In this document: positions 25,057 through 40,900 of the stretch, piece after piece
Position numbering within the stretch: position 1 is the first letter of the stretch
Layout: every line of letters starts with the position of its first letter
Source: Protonemura montana
Lineage: Eukaryota > Arthropoda > Insecta > Plecoptera > Nemouridae
Direction of reading: 5' to 3'
Assembly (NCBI GenBank): GCA_947568835.1
Contig: OX387605.1
Span: 13,520,418 to 13,584,417 of the forward strand
DNA: 64,000 bases
Made by a program: the position numbers and the translations under genes
Notes under the pieces: model-generated
The model's database searches: none
Told to the model about the DNA's origin: nothing
Seen by the model: the letters and a program-made list of their open reading frames with translations, nothing else

Positions 25057-28000
25057 TCAGCTGCCATCGCTGCTATTACTGTTGCAGTCCTCGAGGTCAG
25101 GAGAAGTCACCAGATGTCGGTTCTGCGGACAGAGAAACGGCGACGGATAGCCGCCCGCCGCCCGCTCTATCGCCTTGTTCTTAGGCGCAGTCGGCAGCAG
25201 GCATGGCAAGTCCGTCACCTTGTCAAGTGTGAAGTCCGGACATGGGTCGTCCTCTGCCAGGCCCGGTCGCTCCTTGGTTAGCGGAATCCAAACGGTCCCG
25301 CCCAAACCTGCCTCCTTACCGCCCAGGATATCTGTCTCGAGCTTGTCTCCGATCATGATGCAGTGTGATGGCTCAACACCAAGGAACTTGCACGCCTCGC
25401 GAAAGATGGCACCGTGCGGCTTCTCCCACGGAAGGTCGCCAGAGACCAGGATGCAGTCAAAGTGGCGCTGGAGGTCAAGACGGCGCACTTTCTCCCACTG
25501 GGCTGCCGACGGGCCGTTGGTGATGAGAGCCAGGAGGTAATTGCGGCGCAGCTTGCAAAGCATGGACGTCACTTCGGGGGTGAGGGCTAGGTAGTGGTAG
25601 CGGAGCTTCAGCCACCGAACGTATGTCTCCTCTGTGGGAAAGATTGGCACGCTTATTCCAGACTGTTAACTGTGCAATGAGACTGTTATTGTCAATTGAC
25701 TAACCTCTGGTAGTGGCTAATTGGTTTCTGTTTTGGCTTGTGGTAGATATGTGTATTTTGTTACCTTCACTCTGTGTTAGAATTGGCTGTAAGAAACTCA
25801 AATTTTTATCAAACACCATGTGTTTCCTTAAAACATATATGTATCATCACGGCTTGAAATAGGTTCACCAGTACGAATAAACACACACCAAGTATTGCTA
25901 AATCAGAAGTTAAGTTGTGAGTAAACACATTTTCTCTTTTTTAGCTGAGCATATTAAGCTAAATATCAGCCTTAGTTTGCAAAATAGATCTTTAACCACA
26001 AGAACCATGAAGAAATATTTTTAAAATGCTGATGGAAAAGATCAGCATGTGTAAATATGAGCTGGTAAACATAAACTTGCCTTCAAACACTAAATAACTC
26101 CATCATTCCCAGCCAACAACTCTACTCTTCTCTCCGCTTAGACTGAAGCACCAAGTAACATTAACCTAACAAGGCAAAAACCATTGGCAGTCGACGTACT
26201 TGCCAACGCAGCGTACTGCTCCCCGAGCGCGTCAGCCCAGAGCAGCGTGCGCCACCGATCAAGGCTGAGCTCGACGTTGTCAGGACAACGCCGGAAGTTT
26301 CGCAGGAAGGTCTGCGCGATGCCAGTTGCAGTCACCACAGGCACACGGTGCTCTTCGGCCAACAGGGTTGCCACCTAGGAAAAAGCTGACGTCTCATTAA
26401 GGGCACGGGGTGAGTCGCCTTGCTAAGCAAACAGGGGGCCAGGGGAGAGACGTTGGTAACTTCGCAACAAATTGGCATTTATGCTAGTGTGGCTTGTTTT
26501 GACCAGCTCAACGATATAAGAGAGTTTCGTAAATACCCAATATTTAAGTATGCGGTTATATTTATTAATAGGTTCTAAACATTTGCTATGTCTGGTACTA
26601 ATTTGTCAATTTGCAGAATCACTTAACATTCTGAATTTAATTATGTGTGAGATGAAGTACAAATTAGCAAGTAAAAGCTAGCTAATTTTTTAATTAAACC
26701 AAATCTATTTAAAATCAATATATCAGAGAGTTGTTTAGAAGGTCATACTAGCATGAGATATTGATTCTGTTGAGGTCGATCTTGGCCAGAGATAGGTTGT
26801 CTGACAATGATGCAACCAGAAGGCACCTGTCTCTTCTCGGGCTCCCAATTTTGTGGTGTTGGGAATTGGTGGTTGGAAGGCGAGAAAAGAGTAGGGAGAT
26901 TTGTTCAACATTCTGCAAAGCAATGATAGAGCTATGGCACGTAGATTTGTGTGTAAATTAGTATTTTATTTAAAATAAATTTGGTTTTTAAAACTAAGTA
27001 GTTGTTTTAAATAATAAACATTTCAAGAAATGTTCAGTGTGTGGCCATTTTATTTTATGGTCATTTGGTTAAGTCAAACATATTCTTATAGTCATCTTGA
27101 TACTGCCAAAACTTTCTTGGTGCAATAACTCCACCAATATTCGCAAGTGGGTTGATGGCGTTCTGTTTCCCAGGACTTTCACGCAAAGTGAAGGAATTTG
27201 CGAAGAGAATTCTTATGACTAAAGCTGGGTGCCTCTAAAAGACTCTTTGCTGGTTTAAGATTTAATTTCATTCAGGCTCATTGCAAAATATTAGAGTCAA
27301 GCAAATCTATGCCACTGTAATTTAAGGGTCATAAGAGTGATGAAAAATTATGAGTATTTTAATATTTTTGATAATCATTTAAAACTGTAAATATTTTAAT
27401 TGGGACTCGTTAAAAAGCTTTTCTGAAATTGCATGGTATTAGAATGTGTACGCAACAACGGAAAATGCATCACACGATTAGAAATATGCGTCTGAAAACG
27501 ATTTCGCTAAATTGTAACAAACAAGAGTTAGGGTTTATTCCGAGATATATCTAGAAAGAAACTCATTACGGGGAACTGAAATGCGAAAACTTGTGAAATA
27601 TCCTAATGACTGACCCACTTAGGTTGACAGCAATGTTATAAATAAATAATACTGTATGACAATTTTGCAACGGCTGCCCCAGTGGCAGAACTCAAATGCT
27701 TTGCCAACGTTAGAGAGTCAGTCAGCAAATGGCTGCAAAAATCACCTCACAATTATTTTTACACCAGCAGATCATAAAATCATATGTTTATTTAAGTTTT
27801 GTGAGGAGATTTCCCCGCCCGTTTGCCACAGGTAACACGAGATGGCATGCACAATATCATAGCTGGTAAAAAAAACTAAATTATAAACCCTTTTCATTCA
27901 TACCTCTGCGCTCAATATTCAGGGTTATTATTTTACTAGTACGGCTTATTTTTCAACAATACCTGAAAACAGACAAACCATGTTACGAAACCATCACTCA

Positions 28001-31000
28001 CAAGTTAGTTTATGCAATGCACCAAACAGTTGCTAGCAAATTTGCTACAATCCCAAAATATCAATTTGCTAAATATTAGACATCATCTCTAATTTATTAT
28101 TAGAACTGTTTGCTTTTTAAGAACAGGAAAGATCTGCAATTGCCAATCGAAAAAAGGTTCCAAGTTAAAATTTACACCTGGTTCCTTCCATCATATATTT
28201 TTTAAGTGGTGCATTGACTCACCTTAAATTTAACCCGTGGAGGTGCTAATACCGTTTAACATTTACACTTTTAACTTCTGGCTGAAATCTAAATCAGATT
28301 GGCAATCGGCCAACAGACCTTGGCTGATCGAAATAAGGCAACCAGTTCTATACTTCCCCGTGCAAAATCCTACATGAAGCTTTCTAGGGAACGCTGGGCT
28401 ACAGCAATTGTACATTTTACCAAAAAGACTCATTTAGGACCTGCTCATTTAACTTGTTGCTTAAAGTCAAAGATCATCAATTGGAGAGGCTAAATGGCAC
28501 TGTATATAATAGCTGTTATAATAGCATATTACACATCTGATGATTCATTACCAAAGCCATGGAGCTTTAAAAGCCCAAACATAAAATTCACTACAGGAAA
28601 TGACATGACTAATGCTGGCATTGTGCAGTTGTACCTTCTAGTAATAATGTATAACTAGTCTTAAGTACAATAGGTAATCTATTATGCATGCCCATATCTA
28701 GGTGAGCTTTGTTTTATCTCTCCAAAACATATCCAAACTACACGCTTCATTAATCATTCTGCTGTTGCACCAAAAACCCAAGACACTTGCAATTTCTTGC
28801 TCTTGATGCTTACTATGCGGTTAGCCCAGTGTCCCCTCGAGTAATCGTGCGTCTAGCACAAGTCACAAATGCCCAGGTTTATACCTGCCTCCGAACACGA
28901 ACACCGCGAGTTTCGGAAATGGGGCGTGGACATTTAAGTCGGGCGGGGGCGGGCGGGACAGAGCCAAGGGGGGCCGCTGCCCCGCGGTCTCAACTCCACT
29001 GCAAAACAGGAAAAACATCAACATGTTCCAAGCATGCGACGCTCTCCGCCAATGGGGCTGGGACCAGGCGTCTCGTACCCAATTCCCAGCCCCATCGGTG
29101 TCCACATGTTGTTAGTATTTTATCACACAACCAGTCCACGAGACATGATCAAAGAATCGGTGAAACAAAATTAAATAGAATGCTTAGAAACAAATTAATG
29201 GGGAACAATAATGTGTCTACTATCATATCAATTAAGTAATATATTGGTATCACGTTGTAATTAATGAGGTACATGCAACTGAAAAAGGTAGCAAAAAGAT
29301 ACAAACTAAGAGAAAAATGTTAAAAATTAACTGATTAATTCTGTTCAGGCACAAGTTAACTGTCGTGCCGGTATCTTCCCAAACACTCCCCAGGCATTCT
29401 GTGGGTTGACTTTTTTCTAAAATAGCCCTGCTCCTGTTGGAAAGTGACACATTTTGACTTGTAAATATGTCAAACACACAGCATAATGAATAAAAATGTT
29501 ATTTTATTTGTCTTAGTTACAAATTTCATGAAAACATCTGAGTCCAGGAGGGACATAAAAATCTCGGTCACAGCGAGAAGGTTAACGAACGGACATAAAA
29601 GATTATTTTTCTAAATCATGTATAAACAGTTCGCTTGTGTATAAAAATAATAAGCCCACAGGTAACACAAAGTACAAAACGAAGGAACTAATGGTTTATG
29701 AGAGATGTATCGATAGAACATTTTTTGTATGCAAATAATCTAAAACAAAGCCTTAGCAGATAATAATGAAGTAGATAAAATATCTTTACATGCCCATCCA
29801 CTCCAAGTGATAATTCCAAACCCCCTGACAAAAGCAGTCCTCTTAGTCGCCAAACAATCTCTTGCCAAGCTCCATGAACCGATGTGTTCGACAAACGGAG
29901 AGCGCGTCGTGCGCTTTGAGCACTGCCTTGACATCCGCATTGGCATCCACTAGGTTGCACAGGAAATCCTCGTAAGCAGACTTGGTGTTGGCTGGCAAAG
30001 AACCCTTCTTCACTTTGAGCAGCACATCGATAGTCCCTTGCGCCCAACCGCTCTCAATGGCAAACTCAGAAATCCACGGCACAAGCGCCAGCACAGCGGA
30101 CATGGTCTGCATGCCAAGGAACCACAGCTCCATCAGCTCCATCCAGTACTTTTTGTAGCTCATAGCTACTACCAGCGTAGTGGCGTCGTTGGACTCGTCC
30201 ACGTTATAAGCATCCCATAGGAACCGGATTGTTGCCTGGATGTAGCGGCAGATTGAGAAGTCGTTTTTCTTGACTCGCTTGGCCTGCTGCTTGAGAAGAA
30301 GCAGCCCGAGGACAGCTAGGTTTCCGTGAAGAACAAGATTTTCTGGGATGTTCTTTAACTCGGGCAGGTTGTTGAAGAGGAACTTAAGGAGTGTGGCGAA
30401 TAATGGACTCTCTTCGACGATCTTTGCCTCCAAGACAGTGATGTTCATGAAGATGTTGCAAATGCTGACCATAGCCACCCGCGAGTCAGCCATGTCCTCA
30501 AGGACCTGTGGGTCAAGCTCTGGCTCTGGCTCAGTTCTCACCTTCCCACGCTCAGACTTGGGTACCGGTGGCTTCTTGTAATGTACCACAGACCAGTGAT
30601 AATTGAAGCACTCGTAGAGCACCTCCTCTTCCTTGGCCGCCAAGATGATCTGGCGTGCCTTCTCCTCTACTGCCAGGTGGCACAGTGCTGGCAGCAGCAC
30701 ACGCAGCACGTCGATCTGCGCCAGCGGATCCGATGTCGTTGGAAGCTCTTTGGGTTGACCCTTTTCCGCCAGCCGCCGCGCACGGCTTGCATAGAACGTC
30801 TCATTGGCAATCTGCAGCACGAACGGCAGTAGCCCGTACACAGCATTGCGCATTGCCGACGTCTCCTGAGCAAGCCATGCTGCCAGCACACGCACCATTG
30901 CGCACACAAATAGCTTTTCCTCCGCACCCAGCGCGTTCTTGTCTTTGGCCAAGTCTTTGGAGACCTTGGTGAGCACAGCGATGACGGCGGCAAATGCACC

Positions 31001-32820
31001 CTTTAGTGCCGTGTACAGCTGCTGCTTCTCCTTCTGCTCGAGGTCAATAGTGTCAAGGGCGACAAATGCAATTGACATCTCGAGCACAACAAAGCACGAA
31101 GAGACGAGGTCAGCATTGACCATGATTTGCTTGAAGGAGCGGTCTTCCAGCTGCATGCGAACTTCAATCGAGCAAAGCTGCACAAGCAGCAGGAAGAACT
31201 GGCGTGGCTTCTCTTCGTCCTGGAGGCTCCACTCAACACCAAGCACCTCCAGCATGACGGAGGCGAGCTTGAGAGCAGGGTCGCGCTGTGCCTTGCCAAT
31301 CTTGCTCATTAGGATGTCAGCCAGGCCCTTGTAGATCATTGACGGCCATGCCTCGTCTCCGTGCGTGGGCACGATCAGCTCACGCCGGCAGCTTGCCACA
31401 AGCGCCTGGATGATGCCGCATAGCTCAAACTTGCGCTCACTCGAGTCAGTCTCAAAGTCAAACGCGATCTTGTTGACGATCGCATGGAACGGTTTTGGGC
31501 TGTTGCCCCAGGCAGACGGGCCAAATCGACGCAGCAATGTCACCAGTATGTTGAGGGCTTCGTCGGTCTGAAAGCTCTGGTGGGAGTATATCTCCGACAT
31601 CTTGGCGATGGCACCAACATCAAGCAATGCCTTCTGGCCGGCCTCATGCGTCGCGATATTTTGCAAGCATTCGTAAGCTTCACTGACCACCATCAGATTG
31701 TCGTCCATGTCGTCATCATCAGCCTGGCTCACGATCTCGAGGAACACAGGGATGTTTACGAGCATCTCCGGGTGTGTGGCCAGTCCGGGGTCCGAGCAGA
31801 AAGCGGACAGGATTGTGAGCGCGATGGACTTGTAGACCATTGGTGGGCAATCCGCAGGAACATCAGGGCTCAGGAGAAGCCGCTTTAGGAACTTGAAGCC
31901 AATGGCTTCAAAGAGCGCTTTCTTATTCTGTGTGTTACAATCAGCACCCTTGACGATCTTTGTGACCATGAAGAGCGCGGCAAACTTTTCGGTGTCGTTG
32001 TTTGCCGATTTGAGGATGGCAATGCATTTTTTGACGCCTTCGGTCAGATCAGCCATGACTTAATATGTGTGCCAAGTCAATGTGAAGCAATGGCACAAAA
32101 AAACCTTCAGTCAGACCGGAGCAAGTTCAAGAGTGTTTTAGGCTACCGACAAGGAAAACTATTGCCAGAAGGCTAATAATAAAGTTGTGTCGCAACTATT
32201 TAACCTAGAAATGTCCGTGGGTATTGTGAAATATTTCCTTTGTCCGTGATGAATAACAGTCCGCAAAAAATTGTGAACGAGGTAAATAACTATCCACACT
32301 GCCCTTGGATGAGGACGGCAGTCTTTGCTGTTCCTTTGCCGCTTTCCGAACTACTGCCTAACGTCCAACAGGAGGCATGATTACCCACTCGGGAGCTATT
32401 TCGGGAATCGACGTCGTAGCCCCCCTAAAAGTCTAAATCGGGCGAATACGTATCGAGTTCCCTAAACGAGTTCGTTGGCCATAGAGTGCGATCTATTTGT
32501 GGCGCCTGCAATACATTGGCTGGAAAGTTGAGAGTACACCGCAAACACACGCCGACGACGCGATGGGAAACGATATAAAGACGTCGATTAGTCAGCTGTT
32601 TCGTACTTGCTGACCTTCATAAAAAAAAGGACGTCGAACAGCTGGAAAAAATCATATAGCGTAGAAAGGTGTGAGAGTAAGATGAATCGATATATAAATC
32701 TTTCATTACCTTATCACATGCCAATTTGTCTCCTTTTCTTGTTTTTATTAGTGTGTTGTCCAAATCAAAGAAAATTGTTGAAATGGATGAAGTTTTCGGA
32801 CGTCTGCTAGGAGCTGCCAT
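25057..32820 (-). CDS. NANP: N-acylneuraminate-9-phosphatase, HAD family
   Basis: NANP dephosphorylates sialic acid 9-phosphate in the cytosol, the last step to free sialic acid. Three minus-strand exons with matching phases: 32820-32710, 26374-26200, 25631-25057; 286 residues. Exon 1 has HAD motif I (FFDLDNTL, nucleophile and acid/base Asp) and ends ACDK. Exon 2 continues the helical cap (DRWRTLLWADAL). Exon 3 has motif II (ALITNG), motif III Lys (WEKPHG) and motif IV (IGDKLETDILGG). The HAD active site is complete only if exon 1 is joined across 6.3 kb to exon 2, which supports this model even though neurochondrin lies inside that intron. The C-terminus carries an extra Ser/Asn-rich tail beyond the usual 248-residue form. 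Other phosphosugar HAD activities cannot be excluded. Confidence 0.88.
26375..29490. other. NANP intron 1, part downstream of neurochondrin
   Basis: AT-rich intron DNA with no exon recognised, apart from the GC-rich patch at 28,890-29,100. A TTTATT (AATAAA on the minus strand) at about 29,501 is a plausible neurochondrin poly(A) signal. Confidence 0.45.
28890..29100. promoter_or_regulatory. CpG-rich island with G-quadruplex motif
   Basis: A local GC-rich patch inside AT-rich NANP intron 1. Bases 28941-28957 are four G-runs separated by single C residues (GGGCGGGGGCGGGCGGG), a textbook G-quadruplex and tandem GC-box/Sp1-like sequence. A 12-bp perfect inverted repeat (29052-29063 and 29084-29095) lies downstream. 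It may be a cryptic or alternative promoter. No start codon with a credible exon follows on either strand. Confidence 0.4.
29843..32056 (-). CDS. NCDN: Neurochondrin
   Basis: Single uninterrupted exon of 737 residues, essentially the length of vertebrate neurochondrin (about 729), and alpha-helical throughout as expected for the neurochondrin domain. Recognisable segments include the N-terminal ECILKxA.DDTEKFAAL-like stretch (here KSANNDTEKFAALFMVTK), FLKRLLL...DCPPMVYKSIALTILSAFC, the acidic DDDDMDDN loop, and the C-terminal FLCNLVDAN region. Neurochondrin is a cytosolic protein linked to neurite outgrowth, CaMKII regulation and receptor signalling. There are no frameshifts or stops, so the gene looks functional. 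It sits wholly inside intron 1 of NANP on the same strand, about 650 bp downstream of NANP exon 1. The start codon chosen is the only one near the conserved N-terminus. Confidence 0.95.
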   Translation of the reverse strand: MADLTEGVKKCIAILKSANNDTEKFAALFMVTKIVKGADCNTQNKKALFEAIGFKFLKRLLLSPDVPADCPPMVYKSIALTILSAFCSDPGLATHPEMLVNIPVFLEIVSQADDDDMDDNLMVVSEAYECLQNIATHEAGQKALLDVGAIAKMSEIYSHQSFQTDEALNILVTLLRRFGPSAWGNSPKPFHAIVNKIAFDFETDSSERKFELCGIIQALVASCRRELIVPTHGDEAWPSMIYKGLADILMSKIGKAQRDPALKLASVMLEVLGVEWSLQDEEKPRQFFLLLVQLCSIEVRMQLEDRSFKQIMVNADLVSSCFVVLEMSIAFVALDTIDLEQKEKQQLYTALKGAFAAVIAVLTKVSKDLAKDKNALGAEEKLFVCAMVRVLAAWLAQETSAMRNAVYGLLPFVLQIANETFYASRARRLAEKGQPKELPTTSDPLAQIDVLRVLLPALCHLAVEEKARQIILAAKEEEVLYECFNYHWSVVHYKKPPVPKSERGKVRTEPEPELDPQVLEDMADSRVAMVSICNIFMNITVLEAKIVEESPLFATLLKFLFNNLPELKNIPENLVLHGNLAVLGLLLLKQQAKRVKKNDFSICRYIQATIRFLWDAYNVDESNDATTLVVAMSYKKYWMELMELWFLGMQTMSAVLALVPWISEFAIESGWAQGTIDVLLKVKKGSLPANTKSAYEDFLCNLVDANADVKAVLKAHDALSVCRTHRFMELGKRLFGD

Positions 32821-33221
32821 TTTCCTTTTTCTTAGCAGTCAGGTGTAATGCAATAAATATGACGTCATTTACGTGCGCAGTGACCTTCCGCGCCGACATT
32901 TATCGACTCTGCTAGTGACGTTTGTTTGGCGGGAAAGCGTCCTGTGTCAATTTGCTTGATCTTTTCTTGTGTCGCTTGTAAAGCTGGTGCGTGTCGAAGC
33001 AGGTAGGCGCTTTGCGCGATGAGAGAGTTAAATGATTATCAATCATTAAAAAGTACAATATATAAAGAATTTATCAGCTGTACATAAACCATACAAATGC
33101 TTTCTTTCAGAATTATCGCTTTTTAGTCGTGGAATTTAAAGATTAACCGTCCGAAAGTAGTTGATAGTAGGGTTAAGAAGGCGAGTTCGTTTGTCCCCTA
33201 ATTAAAAAGTCGGTGGACGTT
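32821..33221. promoter_or_regulatory. Divergent NANP/RAD51 promoter with E2F and CRE sites
   Basis: 401 bp separate the NANP start codon (minus) from the RAD51 start codon (plus). The interval holds a palindromic CRE TGACGTCA at 32860-32867, a CRE half site near 32916, and TTTGGCGGGAAA at 32925-32936, a perfect match to the E2F consensus. A donor (AAGCAG/GTAGGC) at 33003 and an acceptor (TTTCTTTCAG) ending at 33110 suggest a 5' UTR intron for RAD51. No TATA box is seen between the genes. Confidence 0.7.
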
Positions 33222-37011
<3,790 letters not shown>

Positions 37012-37432
37012 CTGCTAGCTATGCAGGTACAAATGGCGGGTCCTACATACCGGCAACCATTCCTTACAACGTTGGATAGTTTTGCACAACTGCCAGCCTC
37101 TACTTTTGTTGACATGAGAGCAAGGTGAACTTTACTCCTAGTAAATCTATATATCAAGTGTTTTTTTTTTTTAAGTTCAATTTTCAGTTTATTTATAGAA
37201 ATTTCAACCAAGAAGAAAATATTTAACAGCTTTCAAAGGAGATGTGCTTGAACAACCCATAAAAATAATTGATAATCTTGGGTACATCGAATGTTTTTTG
37301 AATGTGAATAATGTGAATATTTTTGAAGTCTAGTCAAGTTGTTTAAGCTTGAGGAAACAAATCGACTTCTGCTGGAACCTGCGACTTGATTGTGGAGACT
37401 GGCAATAGTTCTTGTACAGAAACTGTGCCTTG

Positions 37433-37438
37433 AATAAA
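37433..37438 (+). terminator. RAD51 polyadenylation signal
   Basis: AATAAA about 420 bp after the RAD51 stop codon. The convergent gene on the minus strand ends at 37968. Confidence 0.65.
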
Positions 37439-37967
37439 ACTTTATAATTATTTCTATAAATCGAAGTTTTGGTACTATGATTATTTTTGTGTACCTATTA
37501 AAAAAAAATTATTTCAAATTTTCACTGATTTGTTTGCCTGGCTCTCCAGCCTATTTAATTTAATATTTTGTTTGAAATTCGAATAGTCTCCGTATCCATA
37601 CCTTAACATTCCTTAAAAATGCAAAGTTTACTTGCAATCGAATGTTATATTTCAAGTAGTTTTAGATATCAATCTGCCCCTCACTTAAATGTTCTAACTG
37701 AAGATAGTTCCTAAAGCCAAAATATGAAGCAAATGCCACCTGGACACACTCATTATTTCACTATTTTTCCTTGAACCTTGAACATTACATATTTCATATA
37801 AATTATTTAAAGATATACTATAACTAATAATAATCATAATTCTTGTTAGATTCTGTTAGCTGCTTGATTCTGTAAACCGCTCCCAAACAAAGCCATGTCA
37901 CCATCAATCAATTTAGCCGCTTTAATTATAAAGTTTGTTTAATCTGCCAAACTGCCACTTCTCCATC

Positions 37968-40900
37968 TCAATGCACAGACACACTCTGTCCCCCACCCGA
38001 GGACGGGGGCTCGAAAGTTGTGCGCCCGAACGAGAGCCTCCGGCCCTCACTTGTCACCGCAGCCACAGTGATGTTGAACGGCTGCGAAAGGTCTACCTCT
38101 TGCAGCATCGCTGTCCCACGAGTCGGGGAGTTAACGCTTTGGTTATGGGAACCGTTGACCATGATCTGCAACAGCCAACGAATGGTGATGTTTATACTTT
38201 GTTGTGTCAAACTTTATTATAGTTGAGTGTAAAAGATCAGGATACACTTGATATGTCCGGTTAATATTTTGATATATTATGGCACACATTGTTGGGCTCT
38301 GACCAGTCTGGCACTGGCTTGAACAGGAACGAGTATGTAACACATATTTCCTTGGCGTTTGAAAACAATAAATAACTTAAAATCGTAATCTTGCAGCTGT
38401 TAGAAGCTGTGTCCTGTAAGTGTGCGGGGCACAACTTCAATATGTGGAATTTAAAAAAACAGCGGCAGACGTTCCACATGACCCTCAAATATTTTAAGGT
38501 CGTCATCATGGTGTGACAATGTTGATTTCAATACTCGGGTATTGTCTGCATTTAAGGTACTACAATTTGGCGTCATGTCCTAGTGTACAGGTGAAGACAA
38601 AATAAACTACAAAGACCACACAATACCTCGAATCCCCTGATGTTCTGCATTGCGGCCACGGGGAAGTCCCAACCAATTAGCACGCTTGTGTCGTTGACTT
38701 TGCCAATAACACTGACTGTGAAGTTTTTAGGCACTGCATTTAGCTGCGAAGCAGTGCCTGTGTACGAAGGCAATCCCCGAACACTCCCTCGGGGACTTGT
38801 CTTCGAAGGACTACCAGGCTGCAAAACAGACCATTACATGTATCTTACTGAAAACCCTAAAAAGGAAGACAAAAATTAAGCCGTGTTCTTTAATAAAACC
38901 ACCCAGCACTGACTTAAACGCTGCCAGTGTAGGCTCAATGAAACCCAGGAACACTTTAAAAATATATACTCCAAAAAATATGCCAAAAAATATGCTCATG
39001 GGGAGAGCGATTAAAATGGTTAATCTATCTTGCTTTGATCTAAACTTTGGATACTCCTGTGTTTTGTATCAGATAAGAGGAGAAATAGGTACAACTCTAG
39101 AATCTCATTCTTAATAGCATTGGGCAGAGTCACAGAGGTGCTGCTTACTCTTCCAGTTTTTGTTTCCTGCAGTGCAGCTTGAAGTCTGAGCACCTCTGCT
39201 GAAAGCTGGTGGATCCGTGCATCCAATGAGCCGATGGATCGGGGAGGCCTTTCTGCAATTCAAAAATTCCCCAGTCAATCGGCAGCCTAGAATTATTTAC
39301 TAGATGCTTATCAATTGCAAAATTATATCCGTATACCTTCGGTTGGCTGTGTAGCGGATGGCTCCTTAGAAGGTGGGTTGCTGGCCAGAGCAGGGGACTC
39401 TTCTGGGGTTGATTCTTCTGCAGCTGGTTCCTCTGGAGCCAGCTCCTCTACTATTTCGTCTGCAGGTGCCGTTTCATCGGCAGGTTCTTCTGCTGCCGGT
39501 TCTTCCGGAGGAGGCTCTTCGGCCCCTGGTTCTTCTGGAAGGGGTTCTTCAGCGGCAGGTTCTTCCGCAAGCGGTTCTTCTTCAGTTGGCTGTTCCACAG
39601 GTGGCTCTGCAGCCGGTGGCCCTCGAGTTCGAGCACAGTGACATTTTTCAGAATCGACCTTTGCTACTTCAGGAACTGGTTCTTCAGGCGCTGGTTCTTC
39701 CGGTGGTGCTCCTTCTTCTGCAGACTCGTATTCTGCTTCATCGTCTGTGGCTGGAGGAGCTTCATCAGCTGGAATTTCTTCAGGAGCAGCTTCTTCAGCT
39801 GGAGGCTCTTCAGGAGCAGCTTCTTCTTCAGCTGGAGGCTCTTCAGGAGCAGCTTCTTCAGCTGGGGGCTCTTCAGGAGCAGCTTCTTCTTCAGCAGGGG
39901 GCTCTTCAGGAGCAGCTTCTTCTTCAGCAGGGGGCTCTTCAGGAGCAGCTTCTTCTTCAGCAGGAATTTCTTCAGGAGCAGCTTCTTCAGCAGGGGGCTC
40001 TTCAGCAACAGCTTCTTCTTCAGCAGGGGGCTCTTCAGGAGCTGCTTCTTCTTCAGCTGGAGGCTCTTCACCATCCATTATAACGCCTTGATAGTATGAA
40101 GACTGTATAGTCAGATCCGTCTGTATCTCCTTATTTGAAAGAGCCATCCTCGCAACATCTTCAGCTGGGGTCTCTTCAGCAACCTCTTGAACGTCTGGTG
40201 ACTCTTCCTCAACTGGCTCTTCAACTGGAGGTTCTTCCTCGGCTGGCTCGTCAGCTGGAGGCTCTTCCTCAACTGGCTCTTCAACTCCAGGTTCTTCCTC
40301 GGCTGGCTCTTCAACTGGAGGTTCTTCCTCAACTGGCTCTTCAACTGCAGGTTCTTCCTCAACTGGCTCTTCAGCTGGAGGTTCTTCCTCAACTGGCTCT
40401 TCAACTGGAGGTTCTTCCTCGGCTGGCTCTTCAGCTGGAGGTTCTTCCTCAACTGGCTCTTCAACTGGAGGTTCTTCCTCGGCTGGCTCTTCAACTGCAG
40501 GTTCTTCCTCAACTGGCTCTTCAACTGCAGGTTCTTCCGCAGCTGGCTCATCAACTGGAGGTTCTTCCTCGGCTGGCTCTTCAGCTGGAATCTCTACCGG
40601 CGGAGCTTCTGTCCCTGGTTTCACACAAGTACACCGCCCAGAATCATCTCTTTTTGGAGGCGTATCAGCAAATAGATCGTCAGGTTCGGGTTCTGGAACG
40701 TCCTCCTCGATAGCTGGTTCCTCAGCGGGTTCCTCCGGAGCAGGCTCTTCCTCAACAGGTTCCTCCGGTGCTGGCTCTTCCTCGAGTGGAGCCTCTTCCT
40801 CAGCGGGTTCCTCCGGAGCAGGCTCTTCCTCAGCTGGCTCTTCCGGTGCTGGCTCTTCCTCAGCTGGCTCTTCCGGTGCTGGCTCTTCCTCAGCTGGCTC

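Noticed and set aside
25057..32820. A bacterial-style operon of NANP and neurochondrin
   Set aside because: The NANP HAD domain is split by introns with proper splice sites and neurochondrin lies within one of them, so this is gene nesting.
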